A stretch of 64,000 nucleotides of DNA from Streptomyces sp. NBC_00237 (GCF_026342435.1 NZ_JAPEMT010000002.1:1364001-1428000); one strand, 5' to 3'. Shown: positions 6,255 through 14,970, counted from the first letter of the stretch. Numbers and translations: made by a program. Notes: a model not told the origin generated them from the sequence alone.

Positions 6255-9185
6255 TCAGTAGCTCGGGAGGCGGCGGGGGCCGAGGTCGTCCCGTACGGCG
6301 GGAGGTGCCAGTCGTACGGTCGCCCCCAGGACGGACAGCCCGTCGGGGGCCACGACCACGGGTTCCAGGGCGACGCCGACCACCTCGGGGTGGTCGTCGA
6401 CCAGCCGCGAGACCCGCAGCAGCAGCTCTTCCAGGGCGGCGGTGTCGACCGGGGCCGACCCCCGCCAGCCGAAGAGGAGCGGCGCGGTCCTGATCGACCT
6501 GATCAGCCCGGCCGCGTCCCGGTCGGTGGCCGGAACGAGCCGGTGCGCGGTGTCCCCGAGCAGCTCGGACGCGGCCCCGGCGAGCCCGAACGAGAGCACG
6601 GCGCCGACCGCCGGGTCGATGGCGGCCCGTACGACGGTGTCCACGCCGCGCGGGGCCATGGCCTGCACGACGAGGAGGAGTTCCTCGGGCTTGCCGAGGG
6701 CCTCGGTCAGTTCCCCGTACGCCCGCCGCAGGTCGTCCTCGTCCGCCAGATCGAGCCGTACGCCGCCGAGGTCGGGGCGGTGGCGCAGGTGCGGGGCGGT
6801 GGTCTTGAGGGCGACGGGGTAGCCGAGGCGGGCCGCCGCCGCGACGGCCGTGCCGGGGTCGGGCGCGGGGCGGGCGTCCCGTACGTCGATGCCGTAGCGC
6901 CCGAGCAGTTCACGGGCGGCGTCCGGCTTGAGCGGCAGACCGCGCGGGTCGCCGTCCTCGGTGAGCAGGGCGTCGATCTGGGCGGCGGCCCCCGCCTCGT
7001 CGATGTCCTCGTACTCGGGCACCTTCCCGGGCTCCGCGGCCTCGCGCCGCCACTGCGCGTACCGCACCGCTTCGGCGAGCGCCCGTACGGCGCGCTCGGC
7101 GGCGGGGTAGGCGGGGATGGAGTGGGGGGCGGGGGCGTCGGCGGGCGGCTCGGCGGGCGTTACGGGCGCGACGGGGGCCGTCTCCCGAGCTAGCGGCGCT
7201 GCGTTCCTGCCCGGCGCCGTGCTCGTCGCCGCGTTCCCGCCCGGCGCCGTGCTCGTCGCCGCGTTCCTGCCCGGCGCCGTGCTCGTCGCCGCCGCCAGGG
7301 CCTCCGCCAGTTCGCCCATCTCGACGTGGACCACCGCCACCGGCTTCGCGGGGGCCGTCGCCGCCGCCTCGCGCAGGGCGGCGGCCAGCACCTCGCCGTC
7401 GCCGGACTCCATCGTTCCGCCCTCCCCCACCCAGGGGATCGCCGTGACGACGACCGCGTCGCACGCCGGGTCGGCGAGGGCCTCGGAGAGGGCGCGGCGG
7501 AAGTCGGCCGGGGTGGCTCCCGTCGTCAGGTCGCGCGGCGGAAGCGGACGGAGTCCTTCCGCGAGGCAGGCGTCGTACGTGAGCAGGCCGAGCGACTCGG
7601 AGTTGCCGAGGATCGCGGTGCGCGGGCCGCGCGGCAGGGGCTGGCCGGTCAGCATCAGCCCCGCGTCGACGAGTTCGGTGACCGTGTCGACCCGGACGAC
7701 ACCCGCCTGCCGGAAGAGCGCGGAGACCGTGGCGTCCGGAATGCGCGCCACCGGCACCGCGTGCCCCGGCGGCGTGCTCCCGCTGTGGCGTGCGCCCTTG
7801 ACCACCACGACCGGCTTCGCGGCGGCCGTACGACGGGCGAGGCGGGTGAACTTGCGCGGGTTGCCGATGGATTCGAGGTAGAGGAGGACGGCGTCGGTGT
7901 CCGGGTCCTCGTGGCAGTACTGGAGGAAGTCGTTGCCGGAGACGTCGGCCCGGTTCCCGGCGGAGATGAAGGCCGACACGCCCGCACCGCGCCGGTCGAG
8001 CCCGGACAGCAGCGCGATACCGATCGCGCCGGACTGGGTGAACAGGCCGATCCGGCCGCGCTCGGGCGAGCGGGGCGCGAGGGAGGCGTTGAGGCGCACG
8101 GCGTCGGAGGTGTTGATGATGCCGAAGGCGTTGGGGCCGATGATCCGCATCCCGTACGAACGCGCCTGCCGCACCAGCTCCCGCTGCCGCTCCCGCCCTT
8201 CGGCCCCGCTCTCGGCGTATCCGGCGGCCAGCACGACCACCCCCTGCACCCCGCTCTCGCCGCAGTCGGCGACCACGGCCGGAACCCTGTCGGCCGGTAC
8301 GACGACCACCGCGAGGTCCACCGGGGCGCCGATCTCCGCGACGGAGCGGTGTGCGGGGACGCCTTCGAGTTCGGTGGTGCCGGGGTCGAGCGCCGCGTTC
8401 ACCGCGTACGCACGGCCGGTGAAGCCCGCGCCGAGGAGGTTGCGCAGCACCGTGCGTCCCACGGACTGCGGGGAGCGGCCCGCGCCGACGACCACGACGG
8501 AGCCGGGGGCCAGGAGCCGCTGCACGGAACGGGCCTCGGCGCGGTGTTCGCGGGCGCGCTGCACCGCGAGGGAGCGGTCGGTGGGCTCCAGGTCGAATTC
8601 GAGGCGGACGACGCCGTCTTTGAAGGAGCGTTTCTGCTGGTAGCCCGCGTCCGTGAAGACCTTGATCATCTTGGAGTTGGCCGGCAGCACTTCGGCGACG
8701 AAGCGCCGGATGCCGCGCTCGCGGGCGACGGCCCCGATGTGTTCGAGGACGGCGGAGGCGACGCCGCGCCCCTGATGGGCGTCCTGGACGAGGAAGGCGA
8801 CCTCCGCCTGGTCGGCGTCGGGACCCGAGGCGGGACGGCCGTCGGCGTTGATGCGGTCGTAGCGGACGGTGGCGATGAACTCGCCGCCGACGGTGACGGC
8901 GAGACCCACCCGGTCGACGTAGTCGTGATGGGTGAAACGATGGACGTCCTTGGCGGACAGCCGGGGGTAGGGCGCGAAGAAGCGGTAGTACTTCGACTCG
9001 TCCGAGACCTGCTCGTAGAAGCTGACCAGCCGCTCCGCGTCCTCGGTGGTGATGGGCCGGATGCGCGCGGTGCCGCCGTCGCGCAGCACCACGTCGGCCT
9101 CCCAGTGGTCGGGGTAGGCGTGGTCGGCCTCGCCCCCTCGCTGGTCGTGCTCCACCTGATCCGCACCGTCCGCAGCCTTGGCCAT
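6255..9185 (-). CDS. GNAT acetyltransferase fused to an ADP-forming acyl-CoA synthetase-like module
   Basis: The 976-residue protein starts with a GNAT domain (about 25-190) with the acetyl-CoA loop around 'DAHQGRGVASAVLEH'. It then has a CoA-binding domain (about 215-310), a succinyl-CoA-ligase-like flavodoxin domain (about 350-600, 'GIIGPNAFG'-type segment read as 'IIGPNAFGIIN') and an ATP-grasp domain (about 755-970, 'GYPVALKTTAPHLRHR'). This is the architecture of Pat-type protein acetyltransferases, which acetylate lysines of acyl-CoA synthetases and other enzymes. In Streptomyces the GNAT domain is at the N-terminus, as here. The linker at about 632-660 contains three copies of a ten-residue repeat. 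It is the promoter-proximal gene before the DUF5998 gene, 99 bases apart. Confidence 0.88.
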   Translation of the reverse strand: MAKAADGADQVEHDQRGGEADHAYPDHWEADVVLRDGGTARIRPITTEDAERLVSFYEQVSDESKYYRFFAPYPRLSAKDVHRFTHHDYVDRVGLAVTVGGEFIATVRYDRINADGRPASGPDADQAEVAFLVQDAHQGRGVASAVLEHIGAVARERGIRRFVAEVLPANSKMIKVFTDAGYQQKRSFKDGVVRLEFDLEPTDRSLAVQRAREHRAEARSVQRLLAPGSVVVVGAGRSPQSVGRTVLRNLLGAGFTGRAYAVNAALDPGTTELEGVPAHRSVAEIGAPVDLAVVVVPADRVPAVVADCGESGVQGVVVLAAGYAESGAEGRERQRELVRQARSYGMRIIGPNAFGIINTSDAVRLNASLAPRSPERGRIGLFTQSGAIGIALLSGLDRRGAGVSAFISAGNRADVSGNDFLQYCHEDPDTDAVLLYLESIGNPRKFTRLARRTAAAKPVVVVKGARHSGSTPPGHAVPVARIPDATVSALFRQAGVVRVDTVTELVDAGLMLTGQPLPRGPRTAILGNSESLGLLTYDACLAEGLRPLPPRDLTTGATPADFRRALSEALADPACDAVVVTAIPWVGEGGTMESGDGEVLAAALREAAATAPAKPVAVVHVEMGELAEALAAATSTAPGRNAATSTAPGGNAATSTAPGRNAAPLARETAPVAPVTPAEPPADAPAPHSIPAYPAAERAVRALAEAVRYAQWRREAAEPGKVPEYEDIDEAGAAAQIDALLTEDGDPRGLPLKPDAARELLGRYGIDVRDARPAPDPGTAVAAAARLGYPVALKTTAPHLRHRPDLGGVRLDLADEDDLRRAYGELTEALGKPEELLLVVQAMAPRGVDTVVRAAIDPAVGAVLSFGLAGAASELLGDTAHRLVPATDRDAAGLIRSIRTAPLLFGWRGSAPVDTAALEELLLRVSRLVDDHPEVVGVALEPVVVAPDGLSVLGATVRLAPPAVRDDLGPRRLPSY
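7201..7290 (-). repeat. Three 30-bp tandem repeats inside the GNAT/synthetase gene
   Basis: Units lie at 7201-7230, 7231-7260 and 7261-7290. The outer two are identical and the middle differs by one base (t to c), changing Arg to Gly. They encode a ten-residue unit with core 'STAPGRNAAT' in the low-complexity linker between the flavodoxin-like and ATP-grasp domains. Confidence 0.95.
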
Positions 9186-9308
9186 GGGTGCAGCCTACGA
9201 CTCGCGGGCATCCGGAGAGCGGGGCAGTCTGGTGCTGTTCGGCCCGTCCTGTTCGGCCCGTCCCGTTCGGGACTTTCGCCGGGCAGAGCAGCCCGCACCA
9301 CGTGAGAG

Positions 9309-9324
9309 ACTGGTCTAGACAACC
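9309..9324 (+). promoter_or_regulatory. DasR-responsive element (dre) upstream of ptsH
   Basis: The sequence actggtctagacaacc contains the dre core tggtctagac and differs from the palindromic consensus (tggtctagacca) only at the right end. It lies 25 bases before the ptsH start. In Streptomyces DasR, a GntR-family repressor released by glucosamine-6-phosphate, is known to control pts genes, including ptsH, through such sites. Confidence 0.85.
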
Positions 9325-9348
9325 AATAAGCACATGAAGGGCACCATC

Positions 9349-9630
9349 ATGGTTGAGCGCCGCGTCACCGTCGGCTGGGCCGAGGGCCTGCACGCCCGCC
9401 CCGCCTCCATCTTCGTCCGCGCCGTCACGGCCACCGGCGTCCCCGTCACCATCACCAAGGCGGGCGGCAACCCGGTCAACGCCGCGTCGATGCTGGCGCT
9501 GCTGGGCCTGGGCGCGCAGGGCGGCGAGGAGATCGTGCTGGCGTCCGAGGCCGAGGGCGCGGACGCAGCCCTGGACCGCCTCGCGAAGCTGGTCGCCGAG
9601 GGTCTGGACGAGCTCCCCGAGACCGTCTGA
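9349..9630 (+). CDS. ptsH: HPr phosphocarrier protein of the PTS
   Basis: The 93-residue protein is HPr. It accepts phosphate from enzyme I on His15 and passes it to sugar-specific EIIA. His15 sits in 'EGLHARPAS', and the second helix segment is 'NPVNAASMLALLGLGAQGG'. The ATG at 9349 is preferred over one at 9334 because gaaggg lies at 9335-9340 and the product then has the exact HPr length and His15 numbering. The dre site upstream ties it to N-acetylglucosamine/DasR control. It stands alone; enzyme I and EIIA genes are not in the window. Confidence 0.96.
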   Translation: MVERRVTVGWAEGLHARPASIFVRAVTATGVPVTITKAGGNPVNAASMLALLGLGAQGGEEIVLASEAEGADAALDRLAKLVAEGLDELPETV

Positions 9631-9750
9631 GGCTGCCCGAGGGCTTCTCGCCCCGGACTTCACGGCCCATGAGGTCGCGCCCGTACGGGCGAATTCTCGC
9701 ACAGGAGCCGCGGCATCCCGCATTCGGGGGCCGCGGCTTCTGTCGTTCGC

Positions 9751-9790
9751 CCGTGAATTCACGGTGCTGTCCTTGCCCGTGAATTCACGG
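9751..9790. repeat. Two identical 14-bp palindromes 26 bp apart
   Basis: The perfect palindrome ccgtgaattcacgg occurs at 9751-9764 and again at 9777-9790, centre to centre 26 bp. Both lie in the gap between the convergent ends of ptsH and the GntR gene. Further left there are a 14-bp palindrome at 9678-9691 (cgcccgtacgggcg) and an imperfect agccgcgg/ccgcggct pair. They may form hairpins that stop transcription, or serve as protein sites. Confidence 0.85.
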
Positions 9791-9828
9791 CACGGGAATT
9801 GCTCTCCGTCTTTTATAGGCCCCGCGTG

Positions 9829-10488
9829 TTAAATCCGGCCGCCCGTCATGTTGACGGCACGTTGCGGAATCCTCATGCGGTACGCGGACACCGCCCGCTC
9901 CGCGTGCAGCGCGGTCAGCGCCCTGGCCCGTTCCGCGTCCCGCCGCGCCACCGCGTCCACGATCGCGCCCCTTTCGGCCCAGACCTCGACGGGCCGCTGC
10001 TGGCCCTCGACGACGTACATCCAGGCGATCTTGTGCTTGAGCTGAAGGAGCAGCGTGATCAGCCCGGGGCTGCCGGACGCCTGGGCGAGCGTCTCGTGGA
10101 ACCAGCCGCCGAGCGCCGACAGATCCGCGGTCTCGGGCCGCCTCGCCCGCTCCTGCCCCAGCCTGACCAGGCCACGGAGCACTTTGAGGTGCGAGTCGGT
10201 GCGCCGGGAGGCCGCTCGCGCGGCGCCCAGCGGCTCCAGCAGCGTCCGCATCTCCAGCAGGTCGGCGGCCTCTTGGGCGGTCGGCTCGGCGACACAGGCG
10301 CCCGCGTGCCGCCGGGTGGTGACGAAGCCCTCGGCCTGAAGGGTGCGCAGCGCCTCGCGGACGGGAACGCGCGAGACGCCGTACCGGCGGGCCAGCACTT
10401 CCTCGGTGAGCCTGCTGCCGCGCGGCAGGACGCCGGAGACGATGTCGTCGCGGATCGCCGTACACACCGAATGCGCGGGAATGCGCAT
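9829..10488 (-). CDS. GntR-family transcriptional regulator (FCD/FadR-type)
   Basis: The 219-residue protein has an N-terminal winged helix with 'LTEEVLARRYGVSRVPVREAL' in outline (about 25-50) and a C-terminal all-alpha FCD ligand-binding domain (about 85-205). The start at 10488 has ggaggt six bases upstream. FadR-type members usually sense acidic metabolites and repress neighbouring genes. It is convergent with ptsH and shares no obvious operon, so the target is unclear; it is not DasR, which belongs to the HutC branch. Confidence 0.88.
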   Translation of the reverse strand: MRIPAHSVCTAIRDDIVSGVLPRGSRLTEEVLARRYGVSRVPVREALRTLQAEGFVTTRRHAGACVAEPTAQEAADLLEMRTLLEPLGAARAASRRTDSHLKVLRGLVRLGQERARRPETADLSALGGWFHETLAQASGSPGLITLLLQLKHKIAWMYVVEGQQRPVEVWAERGAIVDAVARRDAERARALTALHAERAVSAYRMRIPQRAVNMTGGRI

Positions 10489-10596
10489 GCCCGGACCTCC
10501 GTCTGCCCACTGAATTGTTCCGTCAACTCTATTGCAGCGACCGGGAATTACGGAAGGCGGTTCGCCGGTACGGCAATCAGCCATGCCGTGGTACGA

Positions 10597-10631
10597 GAAA
10601 TGCCCCGGCTCACACGGAGCCGGGGCATTTC
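10597..10631 (-). terminator. Rho-independent-type hairpin after the M23 peptidase gene
   Basis: A perfect 15-bp stem (gaaatgccccggctc with gagccggggcatttc) has a five-base loop. It lies 16 bases beyond the M23 stop codon on the minus strand, and the right arm ends in ttt when read on that strand. Confidence 0.85.
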
Positions 10632-10646
10632 GAGCGGGAGGCGCGG

Positions 10647-11441
10647 TCAGACGCTGACGCCGTGCTGACGCAGGTAGGAGACCGGGTCGATGTCCGAGCC
10701 GTACTCGGGCGAGGTGCGGGCCTCGAAGTGCAGGTGCGGGCCCGTGGAGTTGCCGGTCGAGCCGGACAGACCTATCTGGTCGCCGGAGCCGACGCTCTGG
10801 CCGACCGAGACGCTGATCGAGGCGAGGTGGCCGTACTGGGTGTACGAACCGTCGTTCATCCGGATCACGACGTTGTTGCCGTACGCGCCGCCCCAGCCCG
10901 CCTCGACGACCGTGCCGGAGCCGACGGCGACGACGGAGGAGCCGGAGGACGCGTGGAAGTCGACGCCGGAGTGGCTGCCGGAGGACCACAGGGAGCCGCC
11001 GGACTTGTAGCTCGTGGAGACGTACGAGTCGGCGACCGGCAGGCGGAAGGTGTTGAGGCGCTTGCGCTCGGCCTCGCGGGCGGCGCGCTCGCGCTCCTCG
11101 CGCTCCTTCTTGGCCTTCGCCTCGGCCTTGCGCTTGATCTCGGCCTTGCGCTTGATCTCCGCCTGGCGCTCGGCCTCGGCCTGGTCCAGCACCTCCTGCT
11201 GCGCGAGGGCCTGGGCCTCGACCTGCGCGGTCAGGGTGCCTGCGGCGGAGTGGTCCAGCGCGACGGCGCGGATGGAGCCGGTGTCTTCCGCGGCCAGGTC
11301 CTGCTCGGCGGCGATGGCCTGCGGGGCCAGCGTTCCGATGACACCGGTCGTGGTGAGGGCGGCGACTCCGGCGATGTTGGCGCTCTTGCGCGACAGCACG
11401 GAGGGACGCCGGTGCTTCCCGGCGGCACGGGTGAACGCCAT
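10647..11441 (-). CDS. Secreted M23-family peptidoglycan peptidase
   Basis: The 264-residue protein has a signal-like segment (about 20-45, 'AGVAALTTTGVIGTLAPQ'), a long charged coiled coil (about 75-135, with 'EIKRKA' twice in tandem), and a C-terminal LytM/M23 domain. Metal ligands are visible as HxxxD in 'SGSHSGVDFHA' and as HxH in 'GPHLHFEAR'. It should cleave peptide cross-links in the cell wall. A c-di-AMP riboswitch precedes it, so expression is probably coupled to c-di-AMP signalling, as for other Streptomyces wall hydrolases. The ATG follows an A/G-rich Shine-Dalgarno region at about 11453-11461. Confidence 0.93.
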   Translation of the reverse strand: MAFTRAAGKHRRPSVLSRKSANIAGVAALTTTGVIGTLAPQAIAAEQDLAAEDTGSIRAVALDHSAAGTLTAQVEAQALAQQEVLDQAEAERQAEIKRKAEIKRKAEAKAKKEREERERAAREAERKRLNTFRLPVADSYVSTSYKSGGSLWSSGSHSGVDFHASSGSSVVAVGSGTVVEAGWGGAYGNNVVIRMNDGSYTQYGHLASISVSVGQSVGSGDQIGLSGSTGNSTGPHLHFEARTSPEYGSDIDPVSYLRQHGVSV

Positions 11442-11469
11442 GGAGTGGCTGTTTCCTTTCCTTCCTTCT

Positions 11470-11625
11470 CGCCTACCGGGTTAGCTGACGGGTTCGGAGC
11501 AGGAAGGTCTCCTACGGGCCCCACCTGCCCGTGAAGGGCGATGGCGTCCGATTCACCCCAGGGACTGATTGGGTCCCCGGCTCCCCAGGCTCGCGCCTGA
11601 CGGGGACTCGGCGATGACTGCCCGG
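11470..11625 (-). promoter_or_regulatory. Cyclic di-AMP riboswitch (ydaO type)
   Basis: Read on the minus strand the leader has the landmarks of the ydaO/yuaA class in order: cgccgagtcc near 11610, gagccggggacc near 11580, ggggtgaatcgg near 11550, then ccgaacccgtcagctaaccc and gtaggcgag at 11470-11500. It ends 28 bases before the M23 peptidase start. In this class ligand binding usually turns the downstream gene off. Boundaries are approximate. Confidence 0.9.
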
Positions 11626-11852
11626 TGCCGCGGTTGCGGCGCGCTCTGACGGACAGCCGGGTCGACGCTAAGCGGCCCTTCTTTCAATCACCAAACAGAC
11701 GGCCGCTTTTGTGAAGGAGCCCACACGGCAGACAGGCAACCTCTCCAATAAACCGGACATAAAGGAGGACCCCGACGACTCGGAAGTCAACGGGGCCCCA
11801 CTTGTCCTGCTTTTCACCGGTTGCCCGGGTGGCCTTGGATCGGTCTTTGATC

Positions 11853-11884
11853 GGTCAGCCGGTCAGCCGGTCAGTCGGTCAGTC
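11853..11884. repeat. Four 8-bp tandem repeats over a stop codon
   Basis: Units ggtcagcc, ggtcagcc, ggtcagtc and ggtcagtc lie at 11853-11884. The last overlaps the stop codon of the M16 protein on the minus strand (11883-11885). The flanking 11642-11852 region holds the promoter side of the M23 leader and no recognisable gene. Confidence 0.9.
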
Positions 11885-13301
11885 AGCCCGTGACGACCGT
11901 GACCTCGCCGATGTTCAGCGCCCGTACGGGATCCGCGATCACCGAGGCGTCCCCGACCAGGACCGTGACCAGCCTGTCCACCGGGAAGGCGTTCACCACG
12001 GCGGCGGTGGCCTCCACGGTGCCGGTCGCGGCGAGCCGCGCGTACAGCTGGGCCTGGAAGTCGTCGGGCAGGTGCTGCTCGACCTGGTCGGCCAGCGTGC
12101 CCGCGACCGCCGAGGCCGTCTCGTACTTGAGCGGGGCCACCCCGACGAGGTTCTGCACGGCGACGTCACGCTCGGCGTCGGTGAGACCCCCGGCCGCCAG
12201 CGTCCGCAGGACCTTCCAGAGGTCGTCCAGGGCGGGCCCGGTCGACTCGGTGTCCACGGAGCCGCTGATGGCCAGCATGGCGGCTCCCGTGCCGTCCTCG
12301 GCGGAGCGCAGCACCTGGCCGAAGGCGCGCACGCCGTAGGTGTAGCCCTTCTCCTCGCGCAGGACGCGGTCCAGACGCGAGGTGAGGGTGCCGCCGAGGC
12401 AGTACGTGCCCAGCACCTGGGCGGGCCAGACGCGGTCGTGCCGGTCGGCGCCGATGCGGCCGATCAGGAGCTGCGTCTGGACCGCGCCGGGGCGGTCCAC
12501 GATGACGACCCGTCCGCTGTCGTCGGCGGTGATCGGCGGCACCGGGCGCGGGGCCGCGGTGTTGCCCGTCCACTCCCCCAGCGTGTCGGCCAGGACGGCG
12601 TCCAGGTCGATGCCGGTGAGGTCGCCGACCACCACGGCCGTGGCGGTCGCCGGGCGGACGTGCGCCTCGTAGAAGGCGCGCACGGCCGCCGAGTCGATGT
12701 TCTTGACGGTCTCCTCGGAGCCCTGGCGGGGCCGCGACATGCGCAGGTCCGCGGGGAACAGCTCCTTGGAGAGCTGCTTGGCGGCCCGCCGGGAGGGGTT
12801 GGCCGCCTCGTGCGGGAGCTCGTCGAGCCGGTTGCGCACGAGGCGCTCGATCTCGCCGTCCGAGAACGCCGGGGCGCGCAGGGCGTCGGCGAGCAGCCCC
12901 AGCGCCTTCGGCAGCCGGGAGACCGGGACTTCGAGGGAGACCCGCACGCCCGGGTGGTCGGCGAACGCGTCGAGGGTGGCGCCGCAGCGCTCCAGCTCGG
13001 CGGCGAACTCCTCGGCGGAGTGCTTGTCGGTGCCCTCGGTGAAGGCGCGCGACATGATCGTGGCGACGCCGTCGAGGCCCTTCGGCTCGGCCTCCAGGGG
13101 CGCGGCGAGGAAGACCTCGACGGCCACCAGCTTCTGTCCCGGCCGGTCGCAGCGCAGCACCGTCAGGCCGTTGGGCAGCGCGCCGCGCTCGGGGGCCGGG
13201 AAGGCCCACGGGGTGGCGGGGCCCGCCTGCGGCTGCGGGTGGAACTGCATCTCGCTGATCACGGGTGCGGTGTCGCCCGTCGTGGCTGCGGTCTCCGTCA
13301 C
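11883..13301 (-). CDS. M16-family protein without the zinc motif (partner subunit)
   Basis: The 472-residue protein has the two-lobed M16 (insulinase/mitochondrial processing peptidase) fold. It has no HxxEH: the aligned segment reads 'GVATIMSRAFTEGT'. It keeps the Arg/Tyr-type region 'EKGYTYGVRAFG' found in the non-catalytic, substrate-holding subunit. The GTG start at 13299-13301 overlaps the stop of the upstream catalytic M16 gene by four bases (GTGA), so the two are coupled and probably form a heterodimer. The physiological substrate is unknown. Confidence 0.9.
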   Translation of the reverse strand: MTETAATTGDTAPVISEMQFHPQPQAGPATPWAFPAPERGALPNGLTVLRCDRPGQKLVAVEVFLAAPLEAEPKGLDGVATIMSRAFTEGTDKHSAEEFAAELERCGATLDAFADHPGVRVSLEVPVSRLPKALGLLADALRAPAFSDGEIERLVRNRLDELPHEAANPSRRAAKQLSKELFPADLRMSRPRQGSEETVKNIDSAAVRAFYEAHVRPATATAVVVGDLTGIDLDAVLADTLGEWTGNTAAPRPVPPITADDSGRVVIVDRPGAVQTQLLIGRIGADRHDRVWPAQVLGTYCLGGTLTSRLDRVLREEKGYTYGVRAFGQVLRSAEDGTGAAMLAISGSVDTESTGPALDDLWKVLRTLAAGGLTDAERDVAVQNLVGVAPLKYETASAVAGTLADQVEQHLPDDFQAQLYARLAATGTVEATAAVVNAFPVDRLVTVLVGDASVIADPVRALNIGEVTVVTG

Positions 13302-14695
13302 TGGTCCGCCCCTTCCTGCTGGTCCTGCTGGACTTCCTGTACGACATCGGCGTGCGCGGCGTCGGTGGGCTCCGCGAGGTCCGACTCCGCGGCGGCCAGC
13401 GGCTCGTACACCAGGACCCCACGGTTGTCGGGGCGCAGCCGCGCCTTCGCGACGGCCTGCACCTCCTCGGCCGTCACCTCCAGCACGCGCCCGACGGCGG
13501 TCAGGGCGAGCTGCGGGTCGCCGAACAGGACGGCGTACCGGCAGAGTTCGTCGGCGCGGCCCGCGACCGTGCCGAGCCGGTCCAGCCACTCGCGCTCCAG
13601 CTGGGCCTGGGCGCGCTCCATCTCCTCGGCCGTCGGGCCCTCGGCGGCGAACCGCGCGAGCTCCTCGTCGACGGCCGCCTCGATCTCCGGAATCTCCACG
13701 CCGCCCGACGTCTTGACGTCCAGCCAGCCCAGCGAGGGGGCCCCGGCCAGGCGCAGCATGCCGAAGCCCGCCGCGACGGCCGTCTGGTCGCGCCGTACGA
13801 GACGGTTGTGCAGCCGGGAGGACTCGCCGCCGCCGAGGACGGTGAGCGCCAGGTCGGCCGCGTCCGCCTCGCGGGTGCCGTCGCTGGGCAGCCGGTAGGC
13901 GGCCATCAGCGCCCGCGCGGGGACCTCTTCCTCGATCAGCTCGCGCAGTTCGCCGCCGATGACGTCGGGCAGCGAGCCGTCGCGCGGCGGCTGCTTGCCG
14001 TCGTGCGAGGGGATGGACCCGAAGTACTTCTCGACCCAGGCGAGCGTGGCCTCGGGGTCGATGTCGCCGACCACGGACAGCACCGCGTTGTTGGGCGCGT
14101 AGTACGTACGGAAGAAGGCGCGGGCGTCTTCGAGCGTCGCGGCGTCCAGGTCGGCCATCGAGCCGATGGGGGTGTGGTGGTAAGGGTGGCCCTCGGGGTA
14201 CATGAGGGCGGTGAGCTTCTCGAACGCGGTGCCGTAGGGCACGTTGTCGTACCGCTGGCGGCGCTCGTTCTTGACGACGTCGCGCTGGTTCTCCATGGAC
14301 TCGTCGTCGAGCGCGGTGAGCAGCGAGCCCATCCGGTCGGCTTCCAGCCACAGCGCCAGCTCCAGCTGGTGCGCGGGCATCGTCTCGAAGTAGTTGGTGC
14401 GCTCGAAGCTGGTGGTGCCGTTGAGCGAACCGCCGGCGCCCTGCACCAGCTCGAAGTGCCCGTTGCCGTGCACCTGGGCGGAGCCCTGGAACATGAGGTG
14501 CTCGAAGAGGTGTGCCAGGCCCGTGCGGCCCTTGACCTCGTGGCGCGAGCCGACGTCGTACCAGAGGCAGACCGCGGCGACCGGGGTCAGGTGGTCCTCG
14601 GAGAGGATCACCCGCAGACCGTTCGCAAGCCGGTGCTCGGTCGCTGTCAGGCCGCCGGAGCCGGCCTGCGTTGTGGCCGTGTGACCCATGGGCAT
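13298..14695 (-). CDS. M16-family zinc metallopeptidase (catalytic subunit)
   Basis: The 465-residue protein carries the inverted zinc motif HxxEH in 'AHLFEHLMF' (His62, Glu65, His66), with a downstream glutamate in 'VVKNERRQRYD' as probable third ligand. The C-terminal tail is acidic and Gln-rich. It likely degrades peptides together with the coupled, zinc-less neighbour. The ATG at 14695 is used because gaaggga lies a few bases upstream; ATG at 14689 is also possible. It is divergent from parC. Confidence 0.93.
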   Translation of the reverse strand: MPMGHTATTQAGSGGLTATEHRLANGLRVILSEDHLTPVAAVCLWYDVGSRHEVKGRTGLAHLFEHLMFQGSAQVHGNGHFELVQGAGGSLNGTTSFERTNYFETMPAHQLELALWLEADRMGSLLTALDDESMENQRDVVKNERRQRYDNVPYGTAFEKLTALMYPEGHPYHHTPIGSMADLDAATLEDARAFFRTYYAPNNAVLSVVGDIDPEATLAWVEKYFGSIPSHDGKQPPRDGSLPDVIGGELRELIEEEVPARALMAAYRLPSDGTREADAADLALTVLGGGESSRLHNRLVRRDQTAVAAGFGMLRLAGAPSLGWLDVKTSGGVEIPEIEAAVDEELARFAAEGPTAEEMERAQAQLEREWLDRLGTVAGRADELCRYAVLFGDPQLALTAVGRVLEVTAEEVQAVAKARLRPDNRGVLVYEPLAAAESDLAEPTDAAHADVVQEVQQDQQEGADQ

Positions 14696-14970
14696 GTACG
14701 TCCCTTCGATCGCGTATGAGACAAGTCCTGCAATTAAGTCCTGCCACTGTATGCAAGCGCACTGACAGTCCGCGAAGTTCCCGGTTCCACCACTCTTCTC
14801 GGGGACCCCTCCGCGGCTCTCCTCGGGGATGCCTCCGCGACCGCTACGGACGGGTCGAGGTCGGCGTTGTCAGTGCGGCGGTCCACAATGGTCCGCGTCA
14901 GCACCCCACGCGTCCCGCACCACCGATTCCGCAACCACCCCTTTGAACAGTGAGAAGGAGCCGCAGCGCG

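Noticed and set aside
6910..9762. Long Arg/Gly-rich frame overlapping the GNAT/synthetase gene
   Set aside because: Same strand, other frame; it also crosses ptsH on the opposite strand. No ribosome binding site or domain.
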